Counted from the stretch's first letter, positions 1-11,358 are shown. The stretch is DNA of 64,000 nucleotides from Haberlea rhodopensis (GCA_907163345.1 CAJQUN010000021.1:6448001-6512000), one strand, 5' to 3'. Notes: generated from the letters alone by a model not told the origin. A program made the numbers and translations.

Positions 1-546
1 TTGGATGAATTAATTAATTAAGAAGAGTCTTAATTATAAGATTATGAGGATTTAATTAAATCATGGGTTTGGGCCCATGAGACTTTAAGAAAGTCTTGAA
101 CCTTTAATTAAAGCCTAATATATAATTAGCTAACAAGTGAATGTTTAATTAAGTGTTAATTCATTCATAACCTAGCCTCCACCAAAAACCCACCTTAAGA
201 GCCGCCGCCTCTCATCATCTCTCGGCCATCATCGCCGCCGTGAAAAGTGAGATCCGGCCATCGTTTTCGATTGAGAATCGGAGGTGGTTTTTGATCCGGT
301 TTAAGAACAAGACTAGCAACTTGTTCTTAAACGCTCCTTTTCGATTTGATCGTGTGGATACCGTAGAGACAAAGGTGAAAACTTTTGTTCGTGACTCGTG
401 GTGCTACATCGTGGAGCTTCTGCATCAAACACGCTACAAGGGTGAGACTCTATTATTCAAATCCCGATATGAATCCTTTGTATAGATCCATGGCTGTAAT
501 CCAATTTTTATTATTATTCCGCTGTATGCTCGTTGGATTACTTACA
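1..546 (+). repeat. Copia 5' LTR (3' part only)
   Basis: The sequence is nearly identical to 7307-7857. It ends in cttaca immediately before the primer-binding site. Relative to the 3' LTR it lacks 5 bp (cgttg) near position 522. The true LTR start lies upstream of the window. Confidence 0.95.
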
Positions 547-547
547 G

Positions 548-566
548 TGGTATCAGAGCCAGGTTC
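548..566 (+). other. Primer-binding site, initiator tRNA-Met type
   Basis: TGGTATCAGAGCCAGGTTC starts 2 bp after the LTR end. It is the usual complement of the plant initiator methionine tRNA 3' end used by Copia elements to prime minus-strand DNA. Confidence 0.93.
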
Positions 567-2395
567 AAAGCTCATATCAGAATTATGTGATTAATTGTTT
601 AATCATATTTTGAATTGTATTGCATGCTTTAAAACTGTATAATTCATATATGATATGGAATAAATCGAGTTTGTGAAAATCATCGTATAATTGTATTTGA
701 TTAATTGGCGAATTATTGTATACGATACAAGAATGCCCAAAATCGAACCCTTGGCACATTTTGTTTCAACCACCATCATACTTGACCCACGGCTGCCACA
801 TGAGGGCTAGGGTTTTCGAACCCTTGGCTCGAGATGGTCTAGCCGTTGTTCATGTTTATGCATGGAGGTGTCAAAACATTGCTAGGGTTTAGAACCCTTT
901 TGGCTCGATAAAGTTTGTAGGCGGCGCATGATGGTTCGATCATGGTTCACGGATAAATGAAGGTCGACGGCTAGGGCCACATGAGGGCTAGGGTTTTCGA
1001 ACCCATTGGCTCGAGATGGTCAAGCCGCCACCGTCATGAATCGTGCATGGTCGGGCCGTGGCTCATGGCTAAGATTTCTAACCATTTAGGCTCGATAAAG
1101 CCATGGACGGCGCTAGGGTTACGAACCCTTATGGCTCATTGAGTCACGGCCGCCGTTCATGGCTCAACGTGCATGAGCCGAGACTTAGGCTAGGGTTTCG
1201 AACCCTAGGCTCATGCGTGGTCCAGCCGTGTGGCTAGGGTTATTTGAATCCTTATGGTCCATGGCTTGTGACGCGCCAAGTATTCGTGGCATGTGATGTC
1301 CCGAGCGTACGATAATTTTATAAAATTTTGTTTTACAGTTTTAATTAGAATTAAAATTTAAAATGTTTAGAATTTAATTAATTAAATGTTATAGCATGTT
1401 TTATGTGTTGTTTTGAGCATGGTGCATGGTTATAGCCCTATGACCTATTAGATAGGATTTTGTGAATGTTTGTAATTTATTACGGCCTGCGAGTCGTACC
1501 TTCTCTATTTTTCCTAAATGTTATCCCTCCCCTATGTTCCCCTCGAATGTGACTCGAAGAATTCTCTATATCTTGTAAATGTTATATAGTATAGTTTATT
1601 TTATTGATGGAGATCAATGAAGATGGACCAAGGTGCCGGGAAGAGGAGGCCATTCACAAAAGGGAGCCATAGAGGTGCTTGGAGAAGTTACCTTAGGTTG
1701 ACCTTATAGTGTTTTCTCATTGGCTTGAGAAAATCATTAGTTGGGGCTATAACCATGTCACGTTTATTTTATGTTGATGTATAAGATGCATGTTTACTGT
1801 TTTATTTAATATTGATGCTTGATATACATATATGTAGATATGTATATATTCATATATGTACCAGACATATTTTCAATATTAATAAAATCATGTGATCAAT
1901 AAATCCCTCTTATAATATTAAGTTTCACGATGCCTTCCAATTAAAAATACTCGTCAAGACTTCGATTGAACATGTGTGGGTTTGCCAAAGCAAAGCACCG
2001 TGACAATCTTAGTAAGGCGCGAAAGGATAAAAGTGATATTCGTGTTATTTTCAAATTGGGTTCGACTTAACTAGCGTTATTTCAATAGGATTGGGAACCT
2101 AGAGGCATGGGGTTGGAAAATAATTCATTAGATGAATTTGAACAAAGCGTTGTTCGTCCAACCATCCAAGAATTGCATGTGATTGTAATTGACAAAGAGT
2201 TGTCTACCTAAATAACCGAGTCTTGGGCGATTAGCCAAAGCTAACTCAAGATTAAGTGAAATATGGATCTTGGCCCACTAAAATTTTCGAGGGTTGATAA
2301 TTTTAAACAAAATAATGGGAGTGTCATTTAATATAAGACCATATTAAATGATTAAAATCATAAACTTATTTTGCATATTTATATTATAGATATCC
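567..2395 (+). other. Copia 5' untranslated leader with repeated GGGTTNNCGAACCC-type hairpins
   Basis: About 1.8 kb without a credible ORF precedes gag. Between roughly 740 and 1256 the phrase ctaggg-ttttcg-aaccc with ggctcga after it recurs in degenerate form (near 807, 879, 987, 1109, 1189 and 1231). Several copies form a GGGTT/AACCC stem over a TTCG loop. The remainder is AT-rich with no recognised signal. Confidence 0.7.
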
Positions 2396-2869
2396 ATGGC
2401 AACCAACAACGTTACAAACACACTATCATTGCGATCGGTCCTTGAGAAGGACAAACTTAATGGGACTATTTTCCTAGACTGGTATAGGAATTTGAGGATT
2501 GTCCTCAAACAAGAGAAAAAACAATATGTCCTAGATGAACCCTTACCTGCTGAGGAACCTCCCTTGCCGGCTGCTAAAGCCGATAGAGATGCTTACAAGA
2601 AGCATCAAAATGACGCACTTGATGTTGGGTGCCTTATGCTTGCCACCATGAACTCTGAGCTTCAGAAGCAACATGAGGAAATGGAGGCATTCGATATGAT
2701 CGAGCACCTAAAGCAACTGTACCAACAACAAGCAAGACAAGAGAGGTATGACGTCTCTAAAGCGTTATTCCAGTGTAGAATGGTAGAAGGAAGCCTAGTT
2801 GGAACTCATGTACTCAAGATGATTGGGTACATTGAGAATCTGGAGAAGCTGGGTTTTCCATTGGACTAA
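2396..2869 (+). pseudogene. Copia gag, N-terminal part, ends at a nonsense codon
   Basis: A 157-residue frame starts at the ATG at 2396 and has the composition of plant Copia Gag (UBN2-type capsid region, with LNGTIFLDWYRNLRI and a DVSKALFQCRM segment). Gag forms the cytoplasmic virus-like particle that packages element RNA. The frame stops at TAA 2867-2869 and continues in the same frame at 2873 with the expected Gag sequence, so this is an in-frame nonsense mutation, plausibly from CAA. The start is favoured because the preceding 1.8 kb is non-coding leader. Confidence 0.85.
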
Positions 2870-2872
2870 GAG

Positions 2873-3430
2873 TTGGCCACTGACGTGATCTTGCAATCGT
2901 TGCCTGAAAGCTTCAGTCAATTTGTCTTGAATTACAATATGATTGAAATAGAAAAGACTCTACCACAGTTGCTTGGCATGCTGAGAACTTTTGAAGCTAA
3001 CAGCAAGAAGTCTAAGCCTACAAATGTTCTTATTGTGAATAAGAGCAAAGGAAAGACTAAAGCTAAAGGCTACAAGAAGAACAAGAAGGTCCTTGTTAAG
3101 TCTAAGCCACATACTTTTGCACTAAAGCCAAAGGGAGGAGTGGCAAAAGAGGGGAACTGTTTCCATTGCGGTGAGACCGGACATTGGAAAAGTAATTGCA
3201 AAGTTTATCTGGAGGATCTTAAGAAGACGAAGGGAAGTGTGACTTCCACTTCAGGTATTTTTGTTATAGAAGTCAATTTATCTACTTCTTCATCATGTGT
3301 ATTAGATACTGGATGTGGTTCTCACATTTGTGTTAATGTGCAGGATCTCAAAAGGAGTAGGTTGTTGGCGAAAGGCGAGGTTGATCTCCGAGTTGAAAAT
3401 GGAGCAAGAGTTGCTGCATTAGCAATATGA
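2873..3430 (+). pseudogene. Copia gag C-terminus (zinc knuckle) and start of protease
   Basis: This continues the upstream frame. It has a basic lysine-rich stretch, then the CCHC zinc knuckle CFHCGETGHWKSNC (near residues 96-109 of this segment), which binds element RNA. The retropepsin motif LDTGCGSH follows near residue 144; its Asp is the catalytic residue that would cleave the polyprotein as a dimer. The frame is cut by TGA at 3428-3430, most simply a GGA to TGA change, since the following codons continue the protease in frame. Confidence 0.85.
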
Positions 3431-3445
3431 GATTATTCATTATCT

Positions 3446-3793
3446 TTGCCTTCTGGCTTAATTTTAGATTTAAAAGATTGTTATTTTGTGCCGTCGATTA
3501 CTAAAAACATTATTTCTATTTCTTGTTTGGACAAGTGTGGATTTTCATTTATTATAAAGGACAATTGTTGCTCTATTTATTTAAATGATATGTTTTATGC
3601 TAATGCACAAATGATTAATGGTCTTTATATATTAAATCTTGATATGCATGTCTATAACATAAATACTAAAAGGATTAAGAACAATGATTCTAATCCAACT
3701 TATCTCTGGCATTATCGCTTGGGCCATATAAACGAGAATCGCATATCAAAACTTCATAAGGATGGAGTATTGGATTCATTTGATTTTGAATAA
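3446..3793 (+). pseudogene. Copia protease end and GAG-pre-integrase zinc-binding region
   Basis: This 115-codon stretch is in the same frame as the two segments before it. It ends with LWHYRLGHINENRISKLH, the HHCC-type zinc region that precedes the Copia integrase core; the paired Cys residues (ETCESC) lie just past the next stop. TAA at 3791-3793 is a third in-frame nonsense codon. Integrase inserts the cDNA in the nucleus and this region is its N-terminal fold. Confidence 0.82.
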
Positions 3794-3817
3794 TATGAAA
3801 CATGTGAATCTTGTTTA

Positions 3818-4614
3818 ATGGGCAAGATGACTAAAGCTCCTTTCAAGGGACATGTTGAAAGGACAAATGATTTATTGAGTCTCATACATAGTGATGTATG
3901 TGGACCAATAAGCACACATGCTAGAGGTGGTTTCCAATACTTCGTTACATTTACTGATGACTTCAGTAGATATGGGTATGTGTATCTTATGAAACATAAG
4001 CATGAAACCTTTGAAAAGTTCAAGGATTTCAAGAATGAAGTACAAAACCAACTTGGTAAAGTATCAAAAACCTTCGATCAGATCGAGGAGGTGAATACCT
4101 AAGCCAAGAGTTTCATGACTATCTAAAGGAGTGTGGGATAGTCCCACAACTCACTCCTCCATATACTCCACAATGGAATGGTGTATCCGAAAAGAGGAAT
4201 CGAACCTTGTTGGACATGGTTCGATCAATGATGAGTCATGCAGATCTTCCGATATCCTTTTGGGGACATGCTTTAGAAACAGCAATATTCATACTGAACC
4301 GTGTTCCATCAAAATCAGTGGAAAAGACACCTTATGAGATATGGACTGGGAAACATCCTAGTATGTCTTTTATGAAGATTTGGGGTTGTGAGGCTTTCGT
4401 GAGACGTCACGCCTCTAACAAACTTGGACCCAAATCTGATAAGTGTTTATTTGTGGGGTATCCTAAGGAAACGAAAGGATACTATTTCTATTATCCCACC
4501 GAGAACAAAGTGGTTGTTGCTCGGACTGGTGTGTTTCTTGAAAGAGAATTTATTTCTAGAAAAACCAGTGGGAGACATATAGAACTTAGTGAAGTTCAAC
4601 CACAAGAAAACTGA
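3818..4614 (+). pseudogene. Copia integrase core, frameshifted
   Basis: The first part (to 4102) carries the integrase start HSDVCGPISTHARGGFQYFVTFTDD with the first catalytic Asp residues. A single-base loss near 4069-4074 throws it out of frame. The other frame continues through the second catalytic region and the glutamate region near 4190 to SMMSHADLPISFWGHALETA and the downstream WGCEAFVRR. A second shift (one extra base near 4612) ends this segment. Together the two frames cover a normal-length Copia integrase, so this is a recently broken copy and not a fragment. Confidence 0.82.
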
Positions 4615-4839
4615 ACATGATATTGAGATGGAAACAGAGCAGTCACCACAAGTTGTTGTGGATGAAGTGCCTGCTCAAGAGACACAAGCCCAGCGTAGGT
4701 CTGTAAGAGAACACCGGGAGCCACAGAGATATGGATTTCTTATGACTCAACAAGGTGACTTACTACTTATTGATGAGGATGAGCCGTCATCTTATCAAGA
4801 AGCTATAATGGCACTGATTCTGAGAAATGGCAAGAGGCC
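4615..4839 (+). pseudogene. Copia integrase-RT linker, frameshifted
   Basis: The frame overlapping from 4589 carries a hydrophilic linker (QRRSVREHREPQRYG, then DEDEPSSYQEAI) of the type found between integrase and reverse transcriptase in Copia polyproteins. It ends after a one-base loss near 4809; the next frame resumes with the expected start of the RT domain. No enzymatic role of its own is expected. Confidence 0.72.
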
Positions 4840-6360
4840 ATGAAATCTGAGATGGAATCCATGTATGCAAACCAAGTATGGACTTTGGTTGACCCACCTG
4901 AAGGGTTGAGACCCATAGGGTGCAAATGGATTTTCAAGAAGAAGACCAACATGGATGGTAATGTACAAACCTTTAAAGGTCGACTGGTAGCAAAAGGTTT
5001 CAAACAAATTCATGGTATTGACTTTAATGAAACTTTTTCACCAGTTGTCATGGTTAAATCTATTAGGATCTTACTTGCAATAGCTGCATTTCATGATTAT
5101 GAAATCTGGCAGATGGATGTCAAAACAGCTTTCCTTAATGGAAATCTGCTTGAGAATGTGTACATGACACAGCCCGAGGGTTTTGTCGATCCAAAGGATG
5201 CTGGAAAGATATGCAAGCTACAACGATCCATTTATGGATTGAAGCAAGCTTCTCGGAGTTGGAATCTTCGTTTTGATGATGCAGTCAAAGAGTTTGGTTT
5301 CATCAAAAACGTAGATGAACCTTGTATCTACAAGAAGGTCAGTGGGAGCATAATTATCTTCCTAATATTGTATGTAGATGACATACTTCTAATTGGAAAT
5401 GATATCCCTGCCTTACAATCTGTAAAGATTTGGCTAGGGAATTGTTTTTCTATGAAAGACTTGGGTGAAGCCACCTATGTATTAGGTATCAAGATCTATA
5501 GAGATAGATCAAGAAGATTACTTGGCCTAAGTCAAAGTACATACATAGACAAAGTGTTAAACCGGTTTAGCATGCAAGAATCAAAGAAAGGATTCTTGCC
5601 TATGTCACATGGGATACATCTCTCGAAGGATCAGTGTCCTTCAACACCAGATGAGAGACAACGCATGAGTAAGATTCCATATGCGTCAGCTATTAGATCT
5701 ATCATGTATGCCATGATATGTACTCGTCCCGATGTCTCGTATGCTTTGAGCATGACGAGCAGATATCAAGTAGATCCAGGTGAAAATCACTGGATTGCAG
5801 TCAAGAATATCCTGAAGTACTTGAGAAGAACTAAGGATACATTCTTGATCTATGGAGGTGAGGAAGAGCTCAATGTAATAGGTTACACTGATGCAAGCTT
5901 CCAAACTGACAAAGATGATTTTCGATCTCAATCAGGATATGTGTTTTGCCTAAATGGAGGTGCTGTGAGATGGAAGAGTTCAAAGCAAGAGACATTAGCC
6001 GATTCTACAATTGAAGCTGAGTATATTGCTGCCTCAGATGCAGCAAAGGAAGCTGTTTGGATCAAGAAGTTCATTTCTGAACTTGGGGTGATGCCTAGCA
6101 TACTAGATCCGATTGAACTCTATTGTGACAACAATGGAGCCATCGCATTGGCTAAGGAACCTAGATCTCACCAAAGATCCAAGCACATACTTCGGCGCTT
6201 TCATTTCATTCGAGAGATCGTTGAAAGAGGAGATGTAAAAATATGCAAAGTACCAACTGATGATAATGTATCTGACCCACTGACGAAGCCACTATCACAG
6301 CAGAAGCATGATCGTCATACAAGATCTCTAGGCATTAAGTATATGTCTGATTTGTCTTAG
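4840..6360 (+). CDS. Copia reverse transcriptase and RNase H (open part of a broken polyprotein)
   Basis: This is 506 codons without a stop. The RT domain (RVT_2) begins around residue 10 with WTLVDPPEGLRPIGCKWIFKKK. It includes QMDVKTAFLNG near residue 90, YGLKQASRSW near 130, and the catalytic YVDD near residue 180, which carries the metal-binding Asp pair. RNase H follows with TDASF, EAEYIAASDAAKEAVW and LYCDNNGAIALAKEP. The stop at 6358-6360 lies 15 bp before the 3' LTR, as in most plant Copia elements. RT would copy the RNA into cDNA inside the particle. The ATG is only the first in this frame after a frameshift; the natural protein is a fusion with the upstream domains. Confidence 0.92.
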   Translation: MKSEMESMYANQVWTLVDPPEGLRPIGCKWIFKKKTNMDGNVQTFKGRLVAKGFKQIHGIDFNETFSPVVMVKSIRILLAIAAFHDYEIWQMDVKTAFLNGNLLENVYMTQPEGFVDPKDAGKICKLQRSIYGLKQASRSWNLRFDDAVKEFGFIKNVDEPCIYKKVSGSIIIFLILYVDDILLIGNDIPALQSVKIWLGNCFSMKDLGEATYVLGIKIYRDRSRRLLGLSQSTYIDKVLNRFSMQESKKGFLPMSHGIHLSKDQCPSTPDERQRMSKIPYASAIRSIMYAMICTRPDVSYALSMTSRYQVDPGENHWIAVKNILKYLRRTKDTFLIYGGEEELNVIGYTDASFQTDKDDFRSQSGYVFCLNGGAVRWKSSKQETLADSTIEAEYIAASDAAKEAVWIKKFISELGVMPSILDPIELYCDNNGAIALAKEPRSHQRSKHILRRFHFIREIVERGDVKICKVPTDDNVSDPLTKPLSQQKHDRHTRSLGIKYMSDLS

Positions 6361-6362
6361 TG

Positions 6363-6375
6363 CAAGTGGGAGATT
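6363..6375 (+). other. Polypurine tract of the Copia element
   Basis: The purine-rich caagtgggagatt directly precedes the 3' LTR, the position needed to prime plus-strand DNA. Confidence 0.75.
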
Positions 6376-7857
6376 TATTGGGATATACTCTAAGACAAGT
6401 CATTAGATGATTGTTTATGACATAAAATGTATTATGATTTTAATAATGGCAAATCATTATTATATATTATTCGAATATCTGTGCAATATGAATTGATATA
6501 TAAGTTAATGTCCTTAGAATAATATTGTATTGTTCTTAAAGATTGTCCCTAGTCAAGTATTATCATGAATCGGGATAATGATAATGCATTGAGACTAGTA
6601 TGTTTTGATTGATGAATTGTTCATGGATATGACATATCAAATCAACACATGAGTACATGTTAGAGAACAATGTACTGGACAGACCCACCATGAGAATGCT
6701 ACATGGATAGTTATATGAGTGTCATAAGCAATTCTCATAGTGATAATAATGTATGTAATCCTTACGACTTGAGATCATCAGAGATCCCAACATAAGGATA
6801 TTGTCAAACGTTACCTGTAACAGGGTAAACTATAAAGGCAAAGATTGGATACACTACGAATTATGTAGAGGGATGTTGATTGATCAAGATAGGATTTGTC
6901 CCTCCTATATAACAGGAGAAGTGTTTGGGCAGGCCCTTGATCAAGTAAAACTAAAAGAATGCATGGCCATGCTCGAATGAGTCGATATGTGATATCGAGC
7001 TTATTCGTTTATTCTAGTTCTACTTGGGGATCAAGAAATAGAGATTGAATATACGAGTATGACTATTCCATGACTCGTGTTCAATCTAAACACAGTGGAC
7101 AAATGGATTAAGTTACATGGTTAATATTATCACAAGTTCTTAGGTTATGTCGAGTCAATGGCATTCTTGTAATTTGGGTAGCCTTGATGTGTTGCTAGAT
7201 ACCGCTCATTGCTTGTGAAATAAAATGAGATTTTATGTCACTGCCAACATTGCAAGATCATATCGGGCCGTACAAAAGATTAAATCGAAAAGGGAATTAA
7301 ATTCATTGGATGAATTAATTAATTAAGAAGAGTCTTAATTATAAGATTATGAGGATTTAATTAAATCATGGGTTTGGGCCCATGAGACTTTAAGAAAGCC
7401 TTGAACCTTTAATTAAAGCCTAATATATAATTAGCTAACAAGTGAATGTTTAATTAAGTGTTAATTCATTCATAACCTAGCCTCCACCAAAAACCCACCT
7501 TAAGAGCCGCCGCCTCTCATCATCTCTCGGCCATCATCGCCGCCGTGAAAAGTGAGATCCGGCCATCGTTTTCGATTGAGAATCGGAGGTGGTTTTTGAG
7601 CCCGGTTTAAGAACAAGACTAGCAACTTGTTCTTAAACGTTCTTTTTCGATTTGATCGTGTGGATACCGTAGAGACAAAGGTGAAAACTTTTGTTCGTGA
7701 CTCGTGGTGCTACATCGTGGAGCTTCTGCATCAAACACGCTACAAGGGTGAGACTCTATTATTCAAATCCTGATATGAATCCTTTGTACAGATCCATGGC
7801 TGTAATCCAATTTTTATTATTATTCCGCTGCGTTGTATGCTCGTTGGATTACTTACA
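6376..7857 (+). repeat. Copia 3' LTR (1482 bp)
   Basis: It begins tattgggatat (consensus tgttgggatat, judged from the solo copy at 27816) and ends cttaca. Its last 550 bp match window bases 1-546. The first dinucleotide is TA where TG is expected, a probable mutation. Confidence 0.92.
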
Positions 7858-8517
7858 CCTGGTCCCCACTCCTAGCTTTAAATGTTGTCTCCCATACATC
7901 TGCTATAAATAATAGGTTTTTGACGGGAGAAAAACATTAATTATATTTATAATTTCAAGCTTATCTCGTTACTCTGTCTTTTTTGCCGATTTATGACTTG
8001 AACGTTGGAGGTGACACACTGAAACATCTTTCCGGCACCCATTCTCATGATTTGTCCGTGGTTCCAGGTCTCACCTCTACCTGGAGCTAGCATCAGAGAT
8101 CATTTCAATCACCAGGAAGAGGCTTACTGGCACCAACATCGGAAAGAAGACATCTCATTTTATCCAGTATCAATATTAGTACTAACATATCTTATAGTAA
8201 ACAAAATTTGGTGAAAATTATATATAGATCTCATTTAATTTGAATAAGTACGAATTGTCTCATTTAGTTCAAAAAATAACATGGGCTCACCCTACTTTGT
8301 ATTTTTATGTCAAATCATAAAAGAGACAGCTGTAATATTTCGTACATCCATTATAAACTAGATGGAGAATAATAAAATTATTCTCTATGAAGCTCATTTA
8401 TTATTCAAAATTGTATTATATATATTTTATAGGGGAGACAACTATAATTTTTCCTAAAAAATTATATACAAAATTCAATAAAAAAATTCTTAAAAAGTTT
8501 TATGTATAGCTAAAATA
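7858..8517. repeat. Segment duplicated at 18536-19233 (left copy), with a Tat-type LTR motif
   Basis: From cctggtccccactcctagct to about the phrase agttttatgtatag this segment matches 18536-19233 in the same orientation. The similarity is high but clearly diverged, and the left copy lacks ~35 bp present on the right. Both contain gacttgaacgttggagg followed by gacac(g)c(c)ggaa. The Tat-type element LTR (36777-36830, opposite strand) has a closely similar motif. The pair could be remnants of two LTRs of an old Tat-like element or a local duplication. Confidence 0.6.
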
Positions 8518-8866
8518 ACAAATGAGAGTGGCAATGAGAGAGAGAACATAATGATTGAACACCGAGTCCACTTGGTATATATAATACCGAGGCTCCAAAA
8601 ACCCAAGTCTCAAATACTCGCAACCAAAACTCTAAAATAAAAAAGTGTTCAATAAATTATATCGCATTCACTCAGTTACATCTCGAACCTCAAACCAAAG
8701 TTCCCCAAACTCCAAACCCCACTACCAACACGATCCCAAGATTCAACAAGTCAATGAGAATAAATCTCAAAACTTGACTCCAACAATTCCAACAGCGAAT
8801 AATATCCCTTAAAATCTCAATTCGATAATTATCATCACTACCACAATTAATTTTCGGATATCGCAT
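8518..8866 (-). repeat. Decayed LTR tail related to elements A, B and C
   Basis: The stretch accgagtccacttggtatat and the following cc(g)aggctcc phrase match the conserved TATA region of the A and B LTRs (11331, 18082, 40905, 60795). The downstream order of phrases (tttcaataa, cacgat, gagaataaatctcaa, caattaatt) parallels their LTR ends. The rest of the element is not adjacent, so this is a truncated fragment. Confidence 0.6.
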
Positions 8867-9374
8867 CAAGCCCAAAAATGAAGCCCGCGGGTCGGCCCAA
8901 GTTCATCCAAGAGAGGTTAATCCAAGACAAAGCTAAGGATCGGGCCACATGGGCGAGCTCTAGGGACTGAGACAACCCGGGCGAGCTCGTGGCTCTCCCA
9001 GAATGAGACCACCCTGGCGACCCGCGAGTTCGCCCATGCAACATCATTGGCCTATCTGAGCCAAGGCTATGGCGGCACCCTAGGAGACCTCGAGGGTTAT
9101 CTTGACACGATACTCGCCAAGTTTACGAGCTAAACCAAATATACCCCTCGTGGCATTTTTTTTTATAGGACGTAATAAGCAGAAGTCCGACAAATATCTT
9201 GAGTAACATCAGCAATGAATTGAAATCACTAGCCGGGTATGGGTTCCCAAGATGGTCCCCGCCCTATTCTGGTATGATGGTCTCCTACGACATCTAGTGT
9301 GGTCGCATGTTGTTCTCCTAGGGTAGTTTCACTCACGGTGAGAAAATTAACTCCCGGAGAGCATGTTGGCGAGC
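8867..9374. other. GC-richer unassigned sequence before element B
   Basis: No ORF or recognised domain is seen. Phrases such as gggcgagctcgtggctct and ggcgacccgcgagttcgccc are GC-rich and partly self-complementary, in a style like Tat-type LTRs. The identity is not established. Confidence 0.3.
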
Positions 9375-10753
9375 TAAGATGTAAGGACCTTGTGCCCTTA
9401 ATCCGCTATTAGTGTATTAACTCATGTATTTAGTGCATACAATCATGTAATCAGGGGAAAAACCACATGCAACCATAGCATAATATACCCTCAATAAAAT
9501 TTCATACATTATCCCATATAATGTTCAAATCCCACCATACCATTCAACCCTTAAGCATGCATCTTATAATACACTAACGTGTTCTCAATTCCTTTAGCAA
9601 TTCCTTAACTAATTGCATGCAACCCATAAATGAAAGGAGAAAAGCACATACCCTTTATACAACCCATATGCACATATAACAGTGCTCACATGCGAGCATC
9701 AAATGAGTGAATGTGTATTTAACATATAAAGTATCCGACTCAATACCGGCACTGGTACATCAGTCCTGGAAGCACCTCCAATCCATAGCTCGATATCAAC
9801 TCTGGGGCTAACGCTATACCTGTTCCACCTGCCCCAACAGAGACAGTCCCCCACACGGGGTGAGCATGACAATACCATCGATCCAATAATCACAATATCA
9901 CAATACATAATTTACAGAATGTAAAGCGGTGAATTTAAAAGACACTCCCTGAACATTGTCATCCTCATACGGATCCCCTGTGATGTTCATATTCTCAAAA
10001 TAACTGAAACCATTAAATTCTCAAAAGCCAGTTAATCATTACATTGCTTAACTAATTTGTTCCCCATATACCAATACCATAATCAATAAAATAAAATCAT
10101 TAAACAATGATTACAGATATCTCATATATCTAACTACTGATTCCACAGTTTTACTACCTCGCATGCCCAATAGTGGCGGCATCACAACTGATGTTTGCTC
10201 CATAGCGACAATATCCCACCCATTGCTCGCTCCATAGCGACACCATATGATTTGCAATACTTACCAATTTATTGCATTAACATTATAACATGCATTTCAC
10301 AGTTACAATAATATAAAAGGCTATGCTCGTACGTTATACGTACCTTATAATTTCGTAGTCCGAACCAAACCTTGCCTTAGTCCCGTGATCCTATGAATTA
10401 CGTGCTAAACACAGTTCATAACTCACAATTAATTACAATCATGCAACCACGTGCCCAAGCATGTTCACAACCTCAATTATATCGTCAATCCATGACAATT
10501 AACCATTTAAAAAGACCCCGTGCGAAGCATGCATACCACTCAAAATATTCATGTTTATATGTTCAACGCCAATCCATCATTCTATTGAGTAGTCAATTTT
10601 CTTATTAAAGTTCGATTCCAACCATTCCATGCTTAAAGTATAGCATTCCCATTGGAATGTAAACATTGCCTCGAAAATCGGCTAATTAAACCATGATATA
10701 CAAAATCCCAATATTTTGCCAAAATTTGAAAAAAAAACAAAGAAACAGGGCCG

Positions 10754-10970
10754 CGATCGATCGCCACTTCCCGCGATCGATCGCGAGAACCTACTGCCCA
10801 AAAAAAGCATATCCGCGATCAATCGCCGCATATGCCGATCGATCGCCAACAATTTCTGATTCCTCGCGATCGATCGGCAACATTTCGCGATCGATCGCGA
10901 GTACTGCTCATCGTCACCAATTTTCCAGACTCTTGTCGTGATCGATCGGTGCCATGCCGCGATCGATCGC
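10754..10970. repeat. Four paired GATCGATCG palindromes (element B, left LTR)
   Basis: GATCGATCG or one-mismatch variants start at 10755/10775, 10818/10838, 10868/10889 and 10940/10961, giving within-pair distances of 20, 20, 21 and 21 bp and wider gaps between pairs. Because each unit is self-complementary, each pair is also an inverted repeat. The third can form a 14-bp stem (CTCGCGATCGATCG with its complement) over an ~11-nt loop. Confidence 0.9.
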
Positions 10971-11279
10971 GACCTGCGATTTTCCGAAAAACTCGAAATT
11001 GTGTTTTTCACACCAAAACTCAAAGCCCACACCCCTTACACCTTCAACACCTCAAATACTCCATTGAAAACCAATAAAAACACTAATAACACAACTTTGA
11101 ATTTTAACCAAAAATTCCAAAATTCAATTCCGACCAAAATCCTAACCAAAATCCACAATACTACTATCAAATCGAAGATAAAAGTGAGGGGAAGAGGATT
11201 ACCAAGTTATCTTCGAGAAATTTCGCTCCGAGATCGAGCCTCCATCGATTTGCTTCCAAGGAGAAAAGAAGGGAAATGT

Positions 11280-11299
11280 GGGGGGGGGGGGGGGGGGGG
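11280..11299. repeat. Homopolymer of 20 G
   Basis: An uninterrupted G run sits in the left LTR of element B. The right LTR has a matching run of 19 G at 18008-18026. On the element's own strand this is a C tract ~40-60 bp downstream of the TATA region. Confidence 0.95.
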
Positions 11300-11337
11300 A
11301 TGGAGGAGAAGGAACAAATGACTGAATACCGAGTCTA

Positions 11338-11358
11338 CTTGGTATATATAGTACCAAG
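11338..11358 (-). promoter_or_regulatory. LTR TATA region inside an inverted repeat
   Basis: The arms CTTGGTA and TACCAAG flank a TATATAG core. The same arrangement occurs at 18089-18109, 40912-40932 and 60802-60822, and degenerately at 8571. It is the likely core promoter of these minus-strand elements. Confidence 0.6.

Larger units (their letters stand above)
1..7857 (+). mobile_element. Ty1/Copia LTR retrotransposon, 5' LTR truncated by window edge
   Basis: The order 5' LTR, PBS, leader, gag, protease, integrase, reverse transcriptase, RNase H, 3' LTR defines a Copia element; integrase precedes reverse transcriptase. Bases 1-546 match the 3' end of the LTR at 6376-7857 with about five substitutions and two small indels, roughly 1% divergence by hand count, so the insertion is fairly recent. 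The gag-pol frame nevertheless has three nonsense codons and three single-base frameshifts. This copy cannot encode its full polyprotein and would need help from an intact relative. The left TSD lies outside the window; the bases after the 3' LTR are cctgg. Confidence 0.95.

Noticed and set aside
10682..11032. Arg/Ser/Asp-rich ORFs (RDRSR/RSIA repeats) over GATCGATCG clusters, also at 17317-17761, 46873-47097 and 53736-54173
   Set aside because: They are translations of the palindromes on both strands in several frames, so not proteins.
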